The position numbers and the translations under genes were made by a program. Below, piece after piece: positions 1 through 6,573 of a stretch of DNA of 10,810 bases. Under the pieces are notes generated by a model. That model did not search any database and was not told the DNA's origin. It saw only the letters and a list, made by a program, of their open reading frames with translations. Within the stretch, counting starts at the first letter, position 1, and each line of letters begins with the position of its first letter. Source of the stretch: Betaproteobacteria bacterium UBA5582 (GTDB lineage: Bacteria; Pseudomonadota; Gammaproteobacteria; Burkholderiales; Rhodocyclaceae); assembly GCA_002425245.1 (NCBI GenBank), contig DILW01000134.1:1-10810 (forward strand). The letters are read 5' to 3'.

Positions 1-1680
1 CGGACCGGCCGTGTTGCCCGCCGTGCCGGTCTGTACGGACGAGGCTTCCTGGTAGATCTGGATGCGCACCACCCCGCCCTCGGTGATCATCGGCCTCACC
101 TTCAGGGTCAGGCCGACGTCGCGTCGCTCGTAGGTCTGGAAGGGGGTGACCGTGCCGGTGGTGTTGGTGGTGCTGTAGGAACCGGTGACGAAGGGCAGGT
201 TCTGGCCGATGACGATCTTCGCTTCCTCGTTGTCCAGGGTCATGATGCTCGGCGTGGACAGGATGTTGGCTTGCGCTTCGGTTTCCAGGAAGCGGGCCAG
301 CAACTTGAGGTTGGTGATCGTGCCCAGGCCGGGCAGGGTGATCTTGCCGTCGGTCAGGCCGAAGCTGAGGCCGCCGCCGAGCTTGCCGACATTGCCGGCG
401 ATGTTGAGGATGTTCTGGCTGTTGTTGTTGAAGGCGGTCCCGCCGAAGCCGCGCGTGCCGTTCTTCGCCAGGCCGCTGATATCCTGCCACTGGATGCCGA
501 ATTCGGCAGCGCGCTCGGCGCTGACCTCGACGATCAGGGCTTCGATGTGCACCTGGGCGCGGCGCCGGTCGAGCATGCCGACAACGTTCTGCAGGTTGGC
601 AAAGACCGCATCGGAGGCGGTGACGATCAGGGCGTTGCTCGACACGTCGGCCTGTATGATGCTGCCGGCCTGCAGGGCATTGCCCTCCTCGACACCGTTC
701 ATGACCACCGCGTCGGATTTGTCCACGACCCTCTGGCCAGCCATCGCCGGCGCCTGCGGCAGCCGCGGCTGGTTGGCCGAGCGCTGGCCGGCGGCAGCGT
801 TGCCGGCGGGGTTGCCGGCGCTGCCCTCGCTCGCCATGATGGTGCGCAGCAACTGCGCCATCTTGGCCGCTTCGGCGTTCTTCAGGTAGATCACCCGGAT
901 GTTGCCGAAACCGGCGTCCGGCTTGTCGAGTTCGCCGACCAGGGTGGTCACCCGCACCAGCAGCCCGGGATTGTCGGCACGCAGGATGATCCGGTTGGCG
1001 CGGGCGTCGGCGATCGCCGCCAGATTGCCGGCGTTGCCGGCGAACAGCTTGGTCAGCATGCTCGCCACGTCGACCGCCGAGGCGTGGCGCAGGGTGAGCA
1101 CGCGCGGGTCGTCGCCGTGCGGCACGTCGATCGAGGCGATGATGCGCTCGATCCGGCGCAGGTTGTCGGCGGTATCGGTAATCACCAGGGTGTTGCTGCT
1201 GGCATTGGCGGTGATCGACTGGTTGGCGCCGACCAGCGGCTTCAGGGCGGCCATCAGCTGGGTCGCCACTTCGTACTGGATGTGGAAGACCCGGGTCACG
1301 ATCTGATCGCCGCGAGCGGCGCTATCGACCGGCCCGCCCTGAACCCTGGCGTCGGCATCGGGCATGATCTTGGTCACCGCCGAGCCCTCGACCACCGCGT
1401 AGCCTTGCAGGCGCAGGGCCGAGACCAGCACCTGGTAGGCCATGTCGCGCGACACGGGCCGACCGGAGACGATGTTGATCGTGCCCTTGACCCGCGGATC
1501 GAGGACGAAATTACGGCCGACGGTCTGACCGACCGCCTTGACTGCCGATTCGATGTCGGCATCGACGAAGTTCAGCGTGATGTCGTCGGCGGCCAGGCTG
1601 GCGCCGACACAGGATAGACCCAGACAGACAGCAGCCAGGAGGCGACCGAAGCGGCGTTGAAACGGGTTGGACAGGCTCAC
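1..1680 (-). CDS. gspD: Type II secretion outer-membrane secretin GspD (partial, C-terminus off the left edge)
   Basis: The reverse strand is open from a GTG at 1680 to base 1 (560 codons, no stop). GspD forms the multimeric outer-membrane channel through which folded periplasmic proteins leave. A signal peptide covers residues 1-30 (Arg-rich start, hydrophobic 13-30, cleavage after SLA). The N0 domain starts near 33 (DITLNFVDADIESAVKAVGQ). N1-N3 repeats follow, including QYEVATQLMAALKPLVGANQ, LRHASAVDVASMLTKLF and YLKNAEAAKMAQLLRTIM. A Gly/Ala/Asn/Gln-rich linker lies inside N3 (about 284-315). The secretin domain begins near 375 (VHIEALIVEVSAERAAEFGI) and carries ILSTPSIMTLDNEEAKIVIGQ at 473-492. 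The GTG start is chosen because AGGA lies 6 bases upstream and it gives a clean signal peptide. It sits 41 bases after the gspC stop, so the two form one operon. Pilus and type III secretins are excluded by the N0-N1-N2-N3 layout next to gspC. Confidence 0.95.
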   Translation of the reverse strand, partial: MSLSNPFQRRFGRLLAAVCLGLSCVGASLAADDITLNFVDADIESAVKAVGQTVGRNFVLDPRVKGTINIVSGRPVSRDMAYQVLVSALRLQGYAVVEGSAVTKIMPDADARVQGGPVDSAARGDQIVTRVFHIQYEVATQLMAALKPLVGANQSITANASSNTLVITDTADNLRRIERIIASIDVPHGDDPRVLTLRHASAVDVASMLTKLFAGNAGNLAAIADARANRIILRADNPGLLVRVTTLVGELDKPDAGFGNIRVIYLKNAEAAKMAQLLRTIMASEGSAGNPAGNAAAGQRSANQPRLPQAPAMAGQRVVDKSDAVVMNGVEEGNALQAGSIIQADVSSNALIVTASDAVFANLQNVVGMLDRRRAQVHIEALIVEVSAERAAEFGIQWQDISGLAKNGTRGFGGTAFNNNSQNILNIAGNVGKLGGGLSFGLTDGKITLPGLGTITNLKLLARFLETEAQANILSTPSIMTLDNEEAKIVIGQNLPFVTGSYSTTNTTGTVTPFQTYERRDVGLTLKVRPMITEGGVVRIQIYQEASSVQTGTAGNTAGP

Positions 1681-1721
1681 GAAAGATCCTTGGCAAAACA
1701 ATTGGGTTGAACTGGCCGGCA

Positions 1722-2216
1722 TCAGCGCGCTACTCCCTGCGCTGCCGGCCGCCCCGCCTGGGCGCGCGGCGTGCGCTTGAGCACGAGTCGGGTTTCGGCA
1801 CTGCCCTGGGCGAGGACGACGGCGTCGCGCTCGATGCGCAGCAGCCTGCCGCCACCGGGCAGATCGGCGCCGGCAGAAAACACCAGCGAGCGCGTTTCAC
1901 CCTTGCGACGCAGGATGGCCGTTCCGTGCTCGCCACCGGCGAGAACGCCGAGCAATTCGAAGTCGCCGCCGGCACCGCGCCGCTCAGCCGGCGCAGACTC
2001 GGGGAACAAGGCCAGCGCGGCAAGCTGGCGGGCGGACGACGCGGCGTCCTGCGGCGGGCGCTGGGGTGGTTCGGCCGGTCGCGGCACGAAATCCTGAAAC
2101 ACATGGAAACAGGCCATCACCCCGAGCAGCAGGACCAGCAACCAGAGCCCCCTGGCGACGACGGGTACCAGGCGCTCGGCGCCAAGGCCGCGGATGGACG
2201 ACGCAAGGCTCACCAC
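1722..2216 (-). CDS. gspC: Type II secretion inner-membrane protein GspC, short form
   Basis: This 164-residue protein has a cytoplasmic N-terminus, one transmembrane helix at about 17-40 (VPVVARGLWLLVLLLGVMAC), a Pro-rich linker (45-57) and a compact beta domain (about 65-147; FELLGVLAGGEHGTAILRR, then DAVVLAQGSAETRLVL). That is the layout of GspC, whose homology-region (HR) domain contacts the N0 domain of GspD and links the inner-membrane platform to the secretin. The classical C-terminal PDZ domain is absent, and enterobacterial GspC is around 270 residues. It precedes gspD by 41 bases. The start is either of two adjacent GTG codons (2216 or 2213). GGGA upstream sits 4 bases from the first and 7 from the second, which slightly favours 2213. 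The family call rests on architecture and the gspD neighbour more than on residue identity. Confidence 0.85.
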   Translation of the reverse strand: MVSLASSIRGLGAERLVPVVARGLWLLVLLLGVMACFHVFQDFVPRPAEPPQRPPQDAASSARQLAALALFPESAPAERRGAGGDFELLGVLAGGEHGTAILRRKGETRSLVFSAGADLPGGGRLLRIERDAVVLAQGSAETRLVLKRTPRAQAGRPAAQGVAR

Positions 2217-2257
2217 CTCATCCCTTTGCCATACCCGTTGTGCATGCAGTTATCACC

Positions 2258-2286
2258 ATGTCAATAAAAAAACCATCCGGCATAAT
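2258..2286 (+). promoter_or_regulatory. Candidate sigma-70 promoter for the Na/Pi cotransporter gene
   Basis: ATGTCA (2258-2263, 4 of 6 match to TTGACA) and CATAAT (2281-2286, 5 of 6 match to TATAAT) are separated by exactly 17 bases, within an A-rich patch of the otherwise GC-rich 150-base gap between gspC and the transporter. Transcription would start near 2293 and leave a leader of about 74 bases. No Pho box (tandem CTGTCAT-like repeats) is recognisable nearby, so phosphate control is not evident. This is a pattern match only. Confidence 0.4.
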
Positions 2287-2366
2287 AGCATGTTCGTCAT
2301 AGGCTGGCTTGACTCGGCACCTGCCTAAGGACAATCTTCGAGCTTGCGAAAACCGTACGGAGATTT

Positions 2367-4004
2367 ATGGAAGGCATCAACCTCGCGGCCATGCTCGGCG
2401 GCATCGGGCTGTTCCTGCTCGGCATGACGATGATGACCGACGGGCTCAAGCTGGCGCTTGGCCCCTCGCTGGCCCGCCTGCTTCACGCGTGGACGGCAAC
2501 CCGGCTGCGCGGGCTGCTGTTCGGCATCTTCTCGACCGCGCTGGTGCAATCGTCGACGGCGATCACGGTCGCCACCATCGGCTTCGTCAACGCCGGCCTG
2601 CTGCCGCTGGGACAGTCCTTGTGGGTATTTTTCGGCGCCAATGTCGGCACCACCTTCACCGGCTGGCTGGTAGCGGTGATCGGTTTCAAACTCAAGATCG
2701 AGGCGGCGGCGCTGCCCCTGATCGGAATCGGCGTGCTGCTCCGCCTGTCCGGCCAGGAAACCCGGCGCGGCGCCGTCGGCAATGCCATCGGCGGTTTCGG
2801 CGTACTCTTCCTCGGCATCGGCTTTCTCCAGCAGGCCTTCGCCAGCGGCGGCAGCGGGCTTGACCTGAGCAGCCTCTCCGGTCATGGCGTCTGGTCGGTG
2901 CTCGCCTTCGTTCTCGCCGGGATTGTCCTGACCGTGGTCATGCAGGCCTCGGCAGCCGTTCTGGCGATCGTGCTGACCCTGGCCGAAGCCGGCGTCCTGC
3001 CGATGAACGAGGCCGCCGCTGCAGTCATCGGCGCCAATATCGGCACCACCGCCACCGCCCTGCTCGCCGCCATCGGCGGCACCCCGAACGCCCGCCGGGC
3101 GGCGGCGGCGCACGTCATGTTCAATCTGCTGACCGGCGTCGTCGCCCTGCTCATGCTACCGGTGCTGCTCACCCTGATCGGCATGCTGCGCGAGGCGCTG
3201 GAACTCGGCGCCCAGCCGGCAGTCAGCCTGGCACTGTTCCACACGCTGTTCAACCTGCTCGGCGTGCTGCTGATGTGGCCGCTGACAAACTGGCTGGCCG
3301 ACTTCCTGCTGGGCCGCTTCCGCACCCAGGAAGAAGAAATCGGCCGCCCCCACTTCATCGACCGCAACGTCGGCTCGGTACCATCGCTGGCAGTCGACGC
3401 CCTGCACCGGGAAGTGTCACGCCTGGGCAACATCGTCCTCGACATGGCCCGCCGGCGCAGCACGCCGGACGGCGACGGCCCGTCGGCCTGGCCGCGGGTC
3501 AATCCCTTTCCACCGCTGTCGCGGGCGATCCTCGATTTCGTCACCGAGGTCAATCGCCATCCGATGCCGCAGGATACCGCCCACAATCTGGCCACCCTGC
3601 TGCGCGTCCATCGCTACTACGACACCTGCCATGAACTGAGCGCCGAACTCGGGCGCATCCACACCACGCTGCCCCAGCTTCCTGCGTCCGAGCTGATCGA
3701 GGAAGGGCAGGCGCTGGCGCGCCAGGCGGTCGGCCTGCTCGAACAGGTCGATCCGCTGCTGCCCGGGCACGGCCTGCCCGACGCCGACAGTCTGGGCAAC
3801 TTCGAACTGGCCTACTACGCGCTGAAGGCCAAACTGCTGGAAGCCGGCGCCGCGGGCAACATCGGCATCGAGCAAATGGACGAAGTGATGAGCGGTTTCA
3901 GCGCCCTGCGCCGCCTGGTCGAACAGGCGCACAAGGCGGCGACCATGCTCGGCACCCTGGACGCGGTGGCCGGCAGCGAGCCGGTCTCCCAGCCCGCCAC
4001 CTGA
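2367..4004 (+). CDS. Na+/Pi cotransporter family protein with PhoU-like C-terminal domain
   Basis: This 545-residue protein has two inverted Na/Pi-cotransporter repeats in residues 1-315 and a soluble helical PhoU-like tail (about 335-530). Members such as NptA and YjbB move phosphate across the inner membrane with sodium. Signature pairs are visible: QSSTAITVATIGFVNAGLL (61-79) with GANVGTT (90-96) in repeat one, and QASAAVLAIVLTLAEAGVL (193-211) with GANIGTT (222-228) in repeat two. About eight hydrophobic segments fill 5-310. The tail has long amphipathic helices, as in PhoU, which senses or gates phosphate traffic. The start is ATG 2367 with GGAG just upstream. It is divergent from gspC and convergent with the alpha-E gene, only 3 bases separating the stops. 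The transported ion cannot be fixed from sequence, and bacterial members may export phosphate. Confidence 0.92.
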   Translation: MEGINLAAMLGGIGLFLLGMTMMTDGLKLALGPSLARLLHAWTATRLRGLLFGIFSTALVQSSTAITVATIGFVNAGLLPLGQSLWVFFGANVGTTFTGWLVAVIGFKLKIEAAALPLIGIGVLLRLSGQETRRGAVGNAIGGFGVLFLGIGFLQQAFASGGSGLDLSSLSGHGVWSVLAFVLAGIVLTVVMQASAAVLAIVLTLAEAGVLPMNEAAAAVIGANIGTTATALLAAIGGTPNARRAAAAHVMFNLLTGVVALLMLPVLLTLIGMLREALELGAQPAVSLALFHTLFNLLGVLLMWPLTNWLADFLLGRFRTQEEEIGRPHFIDRNVGSVPSLAVDALHREVSRLGNIVLDMARRRSTPDGDGPSAWPRVNPFPPLSRAILDFVTEVNRHPMPQDTAHNLATLLRVHRYYDTCHELSAELGRIHTTLPQLPASELIEEGQALARQAVGLLEQVDPLLPGHGLPDADSLGNFELAYYALKAKLLEAGAAGNIGIEQMDEVMSGFSALRRLVEQAHKAATMLGTLDAVAGSEPVSQPAT

Positions 4005-4007
4005 ACC

Positions 4008-4958
4008 TCAGGCAGCTTCGCTCATGGGCACCAGGAAGTCCTTGCTGATGCCGTCGCCGATCAGGTAGATGCGGTCCATGAAGTCGGTCAGCCACTCGTG
4101 CAGGCCTTCCTTGAGCATGTCGTCGATGCGACCGTAGCGCAGTTGCGAGTAGAGCTGCCCGGCCTGGCGCAGGGTTTCGCCGGAATGGCTGTTGGCCACC
4201 AGTTCCAGATTTTTGACCACGCCATTGAGGCAGAAGCGTAGCGAGCGCGGCATGTCGCTGTTGAGGATGAGCAGTTCGGCAACCCGCTCCGGCGTGATGA
4301 CGTCGCGATAAACCTTGCGATAGACCTCGAAACCGGAAACCGAGCGGAGCAGCGCGCCCCACTGATAGAAGTCGGTCGCCTCCTCTTCCTCGCCATGGGG
4401 ACGCAACACGTGGTATTTGACGTCGAGGATGCGCGCCGTGTTGTCGGCGCGTTCGAGCAGCGTGCCGAGGCGGATGAAGTGGAAGGCCTCGTCCTGCAGC
4501 AGGGTGCCCAGCGTGGTGCCGCGCGACAGCGAGGAACGCATCTTGACCCACTCGAAGAATTCGCCGATGCCGGCGTTGGCGATCTGCTCGAAGCTCTTTT
4601 CGCGGGCTTCCAGCCAGGTCGAGTTCATCGTTTCCCACATTTCGGTGGTCAGCGTGCCGCGCACGGCATGTGCGTTCTCGCGGGCCATGCGCAAACAGCT
4701 GTAGATCGACGAGAAATTGTCCGGATCGCTGACCATGAAGCGCAGCACATTCTCGCCGGTGACCGTCGAGTACTTGGCCGCGTAGGCCTCCTCCAGGCTG
4801 TTCAGGGCGATGATCGCGGCCCAGCTCTGGTTGGTGGCGGCCTCGGATTGCGGGACCAGGGACATCTGCCAGGTAACGTCGAGCAGACGGGCGAGATTCT
4901 CGGCGCGCTCGATGTAGCGCGACATCCAGAACAGGTGATCGGCAGTACGGCTCAGCAT
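4008..4958 (-). CDS. Alpha-E domain-containing protein (COG2307 family)
   Basis: This 316-residue, almost wholly alpha-helical protein opens with the family hallmark MLSRTADHLFWMSRYIERAE (1-20), which recurs in degenerate form as RLGTLLERADNTARILDVKY (163-182). These E-R-A-E/D helices give the domain its name. It lacks a signal peptide and membrane segments, so it is cytoplasmic. Its function is not settled. The family is almost always encoded directly after a circularly permuted ATP-grasp protein and is thought to work with it in peptide or amide formation. ATG 4958 is chosen because it gives the canonical N-terminus and has GGAGG 7 bases upstream. The reading frame stays open to 5345, but that extension lies inside the upstream gene and reads as low-quality shadow. 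Only 2 bases separate this start from the ATP-grasp stop, so translation is probably coupled. Confidence 0.93.
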   Translation of the reverse strand: MLSRTADHLFWMSRYIERAENLARLLDVTWQMSLVPQSEAATNQSWAAIIALNSLEEAYAAKYSTVTGENVLRFMVSDPDNFSSIYSCLRMARENAHAVRGTLTTEMWETMNSTWLEAREKSFEQIANAGIGEFFEWVKMRSSLSRGTTLGTLLQDEAFHFIRLGTLLERADNTARILDVKYHVLRPHGEEEEATDFYQWGALLRSVSGFEVYRKVYRDVITPERVAELLILNSDMPRSLRFCLNGVVKNLELVANSHSGETLRQAGQLYSQLRYGRIDDMLKEGLHEWLTDFMDRIYLIGDGISKDFLVPMSEAA

Positions 4959-4960
4959 GA

Positions 4961-6373
4961 TTAATCCTCCAGAACCCAGGTGTCCTTGGTACCGCCGCCC
5001 TGCGACGAATTGACGACGAGCGAGCCCTTGGTCAGGGCGACCCGGGTCAGCCCGCCGGGCACCATGTTCACGCACTTGCCCGAGGACAGCACGAAGGGGC
5101 GCAGATCGAGGTGGCGCGGCGCGATGCCTTCCTCGACAAAAGTCGGGCAGTTGGACAAGGCCAGCGTTGGCTGGGCGATGTAACCGTCCGGCTTGGCCAG
5201 CAGCAACTGGCGGAACTTCTCGATCTGCTCCTTGGTGGAAGCCGGGCCAACCAGCATGCCGTAGCCGCCGGCACCATGCACTTCCTTGACCACCAGTTCG
5301 CCCAGGTGATCGAGCACGTAGGCCAGATCGTCCTTCTTGCGGCACATGTAGGTCGGCACGTTGTTGAGGATCGGCTCCTCACCGAGGTAGAAACGGATCA
5401 TCTCCGGGACGTAAGGATAGATCGACTTGTCGTCGGCAACGCCGGTACCGATAGCGTTCGACAGGGTGACGTTACCGGCCTGGTAGGCCTTCAGGATGCC
5501 GGGCACGCCGAGCGCCGAATCGGCACGGAAGGCGAGCGGATCGAGGAAGTCGTCGTCGATCCGGCGGTAGATCACATCGACCCGCTGCGGCCCCTGCGTC
5601 GTACGCATGTAAACGGTTTCGTTCTTGACGAAGAGATCGCGCCCCTCGACCAGTTCGACGCCCATCTGCTGGGCCAGGAAGCTGTGTTCGAAGTAGGCGC
5701 TGTTGTAAGCGCCCGGCGTCAACACCACCACCGTCGGGTCAGTGATGCCCTGCGGCGCAACGGCGCGCAGTTTTTCCAGCAGCATGTCCGGGTAATGCTG
5801 GACCGGCGCCACCTTGTGCCGGGCAAAGAGTTCAGGGAAGAGGCGCATCATCATCTTGCGGTCTTCGAGCATGTAGGAGACCCCCGACGGCACGCGCAGG
5901 TTGTCCTCCAGCACGTAGAACTCGCCGGCGCCGGCGCGGACCAGGTCAACCCCGGCGATGTGCGCGTAAATCCCGGCCGGCACATCGACGCCCTTCATCA
6001 CCGCGCGGTACTGGGCGTTGTCCAGCACCTGTTCAGCCGGAATCTTGCCCGCCTTGAGGATTTCCTGGTCGTGGTAGATATCCCACAGGAACATGTTCAG
6101 CGCCTTGACCCGCTGACGCATGCCACGTTCCATCGCCTTCCACTCCTTCGAGGGAATGATGCGCGGAATGATGTCGAAGGGAATCAACCGTTCCTTGCCC
6201 GCTTCCTCGCCATACACCGCGAAGGTGATGCCGACCCGGTGAAAGGCCAGGTCAGCCTCGGCGCGCTTGCGCTCGATACGCTCGGGCGGCGTTTCCTTCA
6301 ACCAAGCTTCGTAGCGCTTGTAGTGCTCCCGGACGCCACCGTCGGCGTCGTACATCTCGTTATAGAAGTTCAT
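4961..6373 (-). CDS. Circularly permuted type 2 ATP-grasp protein (COG2308 family)
   Basis: This 470-residue protein of usual family length is a predicted ATP-dependent carboxylate-amine ligase in which the ATP-grasp fold is circularly permuted. Family blocks in order: LIPFDIIPRIIPSKEWKAME (63-82); FYVLEDNLRVPSGVSYMLED (152-171); the turn VVLTPGAYNSAYFEHSFLA (216-234); VIYRRIDDDFLDPL (267-280); SNAIGTGVADDKSIYPYVPE (305-324); the glycine-rich nucleotide loop LVVKEVHGAGGYGMLVGP (360-377); and HLDLRPFVL (421-429). It ends in VVNSSQGGGTKDTWVLED (453-470). Acidic residues suited to Mg-ATP are intact. The start is ATG 6373, with AAGAG 6 bases upstream. It heads a two-gene operon with the alpha-E gene and lies about 28 bases behind a predicted sigma-54 promoter. 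The substrate is unknown; family proposals involve amide bonds on peptides. Family certain, biochemistry uncertain. Confidence 0.95.
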   Translation of the reverse strand: MNFYNEMYDADGGVREHYKRYEAWLKETPPERIERKRAEADLAFHRVGITFAVYGEEAGKERLIPFDIIPRIIPSKEWKAMERGMRQRVKALNMFLWDIYHDQEILKAGKIPAEQVLDNAQYRAVMKGVDVPAGIYAHIAGVDLVRAGAGEFYVLEDNLRVPSGVSYMLEDRKMMMRLFPELFARHKVAPVQHYPDMLLEKLRAVAPQGITDPTVVVLTPGAYNSAYFEHSFLAQQMGVELVEGRDLFVKNETVYMRTTQGPQRVDVIYRRIDDDFLDPLAFRADSALGVPGILKAYQAGNVTLSNAIGTGVADDKSIYPYVPEMIRFYLGEEPILNNVPTYMCRKKDDLAYVLDHLGELVVKEVHGAGGYGMLVGPASTKEQIEKFRQLLLAKPDGYIAQPTLALSNCPTFVEEGIAPRHLDLRPFVLSSGKCVNMVPGGLTRVALTKGSLVVNSSQGGGTKDTWVLED

Positions 6374-6411
6374 GTCCGACTCTTTTGTGAGGATGCTCTC
6401 GTTTCCAGTTC

Positions 6412-6427
6412 AGCAGAAACCGTGCCA
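6412..6427 (-). promoter_or_regulatory. Predicted sigma-54 (RpoN) promoter of the ATP-grasp/alpha-E operon
   Basis: Read on the reverse strand this is TGGCACGGTTTCTGCT. It has the invariant GG and GC exactly 10 bases apart and matches the consensus TGGCACG-N4-TTGCW at all but one position (CTGCT for TTGCW). Transcription would begin near 6402, leaving a leader of about 28 bases to the ATG at 6373. No convincing sigma-70 elements were seen in the same gap. Position, orientation and the upstream NtrC-like sites all agree, but the call is by pattern only. Confidence 0.8.
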
Positions 6428-6480
6428 CGAGTTAAAAGCCCATTGAAACAGCGGATTAGGAAATTTCGATGAACATGAAC

Positions 6481-6495
6481 GCCCCATACTGGTGC
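6481..6495. promoter_or_regulatory. NtrC-like enhancer site 1
   Basis: The plus strand reads GCCCCATACTGGTGC. Against the enteric NtrC dyad GCACCA-N3-TGGTGC it matches 11 of 12 specified positions. Its centre is about 86 bases upstream of the predicted sigma-54 start site, within the usual range for an enhancer-binding protein. The regulator cannot be identified from the site alone, but the half-site sequence is characteristic of NtrC. Confidence 0.65.
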
Positions 6496-6498
6496 GAA

Positions 6499-6513
6499 GT
6501 GACAACATGGTGC
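6499..6513. promoter_or_regulatory. NtrC-like enhancer site 2 (one good half)
   Basis: The plus strand reads GTGACAACATGGTGC. The right half TGGTGC is perfect, while the left half matches only 3 of 6 positions of GCACCA. The centre lies 18 bases from site 1 and about 104 bases upstream of the predicted start. The overlapping palindrome TGGTGCGCACCA (6508-6519) adds a further outward half-site. It could be the weak partner of a cooperative pair, although 18 bases is shorter than the roughly three-turn spacing known at glnA. Confidence 0.45.
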
Positions 6514-6521
6514 GCACCAAT

Positions 6522-6554
6522 AAAAAAACCCGCCGGATCGCTCCGGCGGGTTTT
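6522..6554 (-). terminator. Strong intrinsic terminator of the leftward thiolase operon
   Basis: A perfect 13-base-pair stem (6525-6537 with 6542-6554, core CCCGCCGGA/TCCGGCGGG) closes a TCGC tetraloop. On the reverse strand it is followed by a run of seven T. It lies 20 bases past the thiolase stop. Read rightward the stem is followed only by TTTTCTGG, so the opposite direction would be weak. It separates the five-gene operon from the promoter region of the ATP-grasp operon. Confidence 0.9.
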
Positions 6555-6573
6555 CTGGATCGCTGAACAGAAA

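Noticed and set aside
271..1617. Long open frame on the plus strand opposite gspD
   Set aside because: It is antisense to a clearly recognisable secretin; its product is Gly/Asp/His/Gln-rich with no family resemblance, typical of GC-rich shadows.
2259..2264. Perfect TTGACA on the reverse strand, a possible -35 element for gspC-gspD
   Set aside because: No acceptable -10 hexamer lies 16-18 bases downstream (best is CACAAC, 3 of 6), so I do not call a promoter. It also overlaps the plus-strand -35 candidate.
4959..5345. N-terminal extension of the alpha-E reading frame by about 129 codons
   Set aside because: It lies within the ATP-grasp gene in another frame, reads as Arg/Gly-rich shadow, and the canonical MLSRTADHLFW start with GGAGG lies at 4958.
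5111..6472. Long open frame on the plus strand opposite the ATP-grasp gene
   Set aside because: It mirrors the ATP-grasp coding frame, has an unnatural His/Arg/Val-rich composition and no ribosome site.
6452..6475. Possible IHF site between the enhancer sites and the sigma-54 promoter
   Set aside because: The AT-rich stretch contains CATCGA-N4-TCC on the reverse strand, but it misses several consensus positions of WATCARNNNNTTR, so it is too weak to report as a site.
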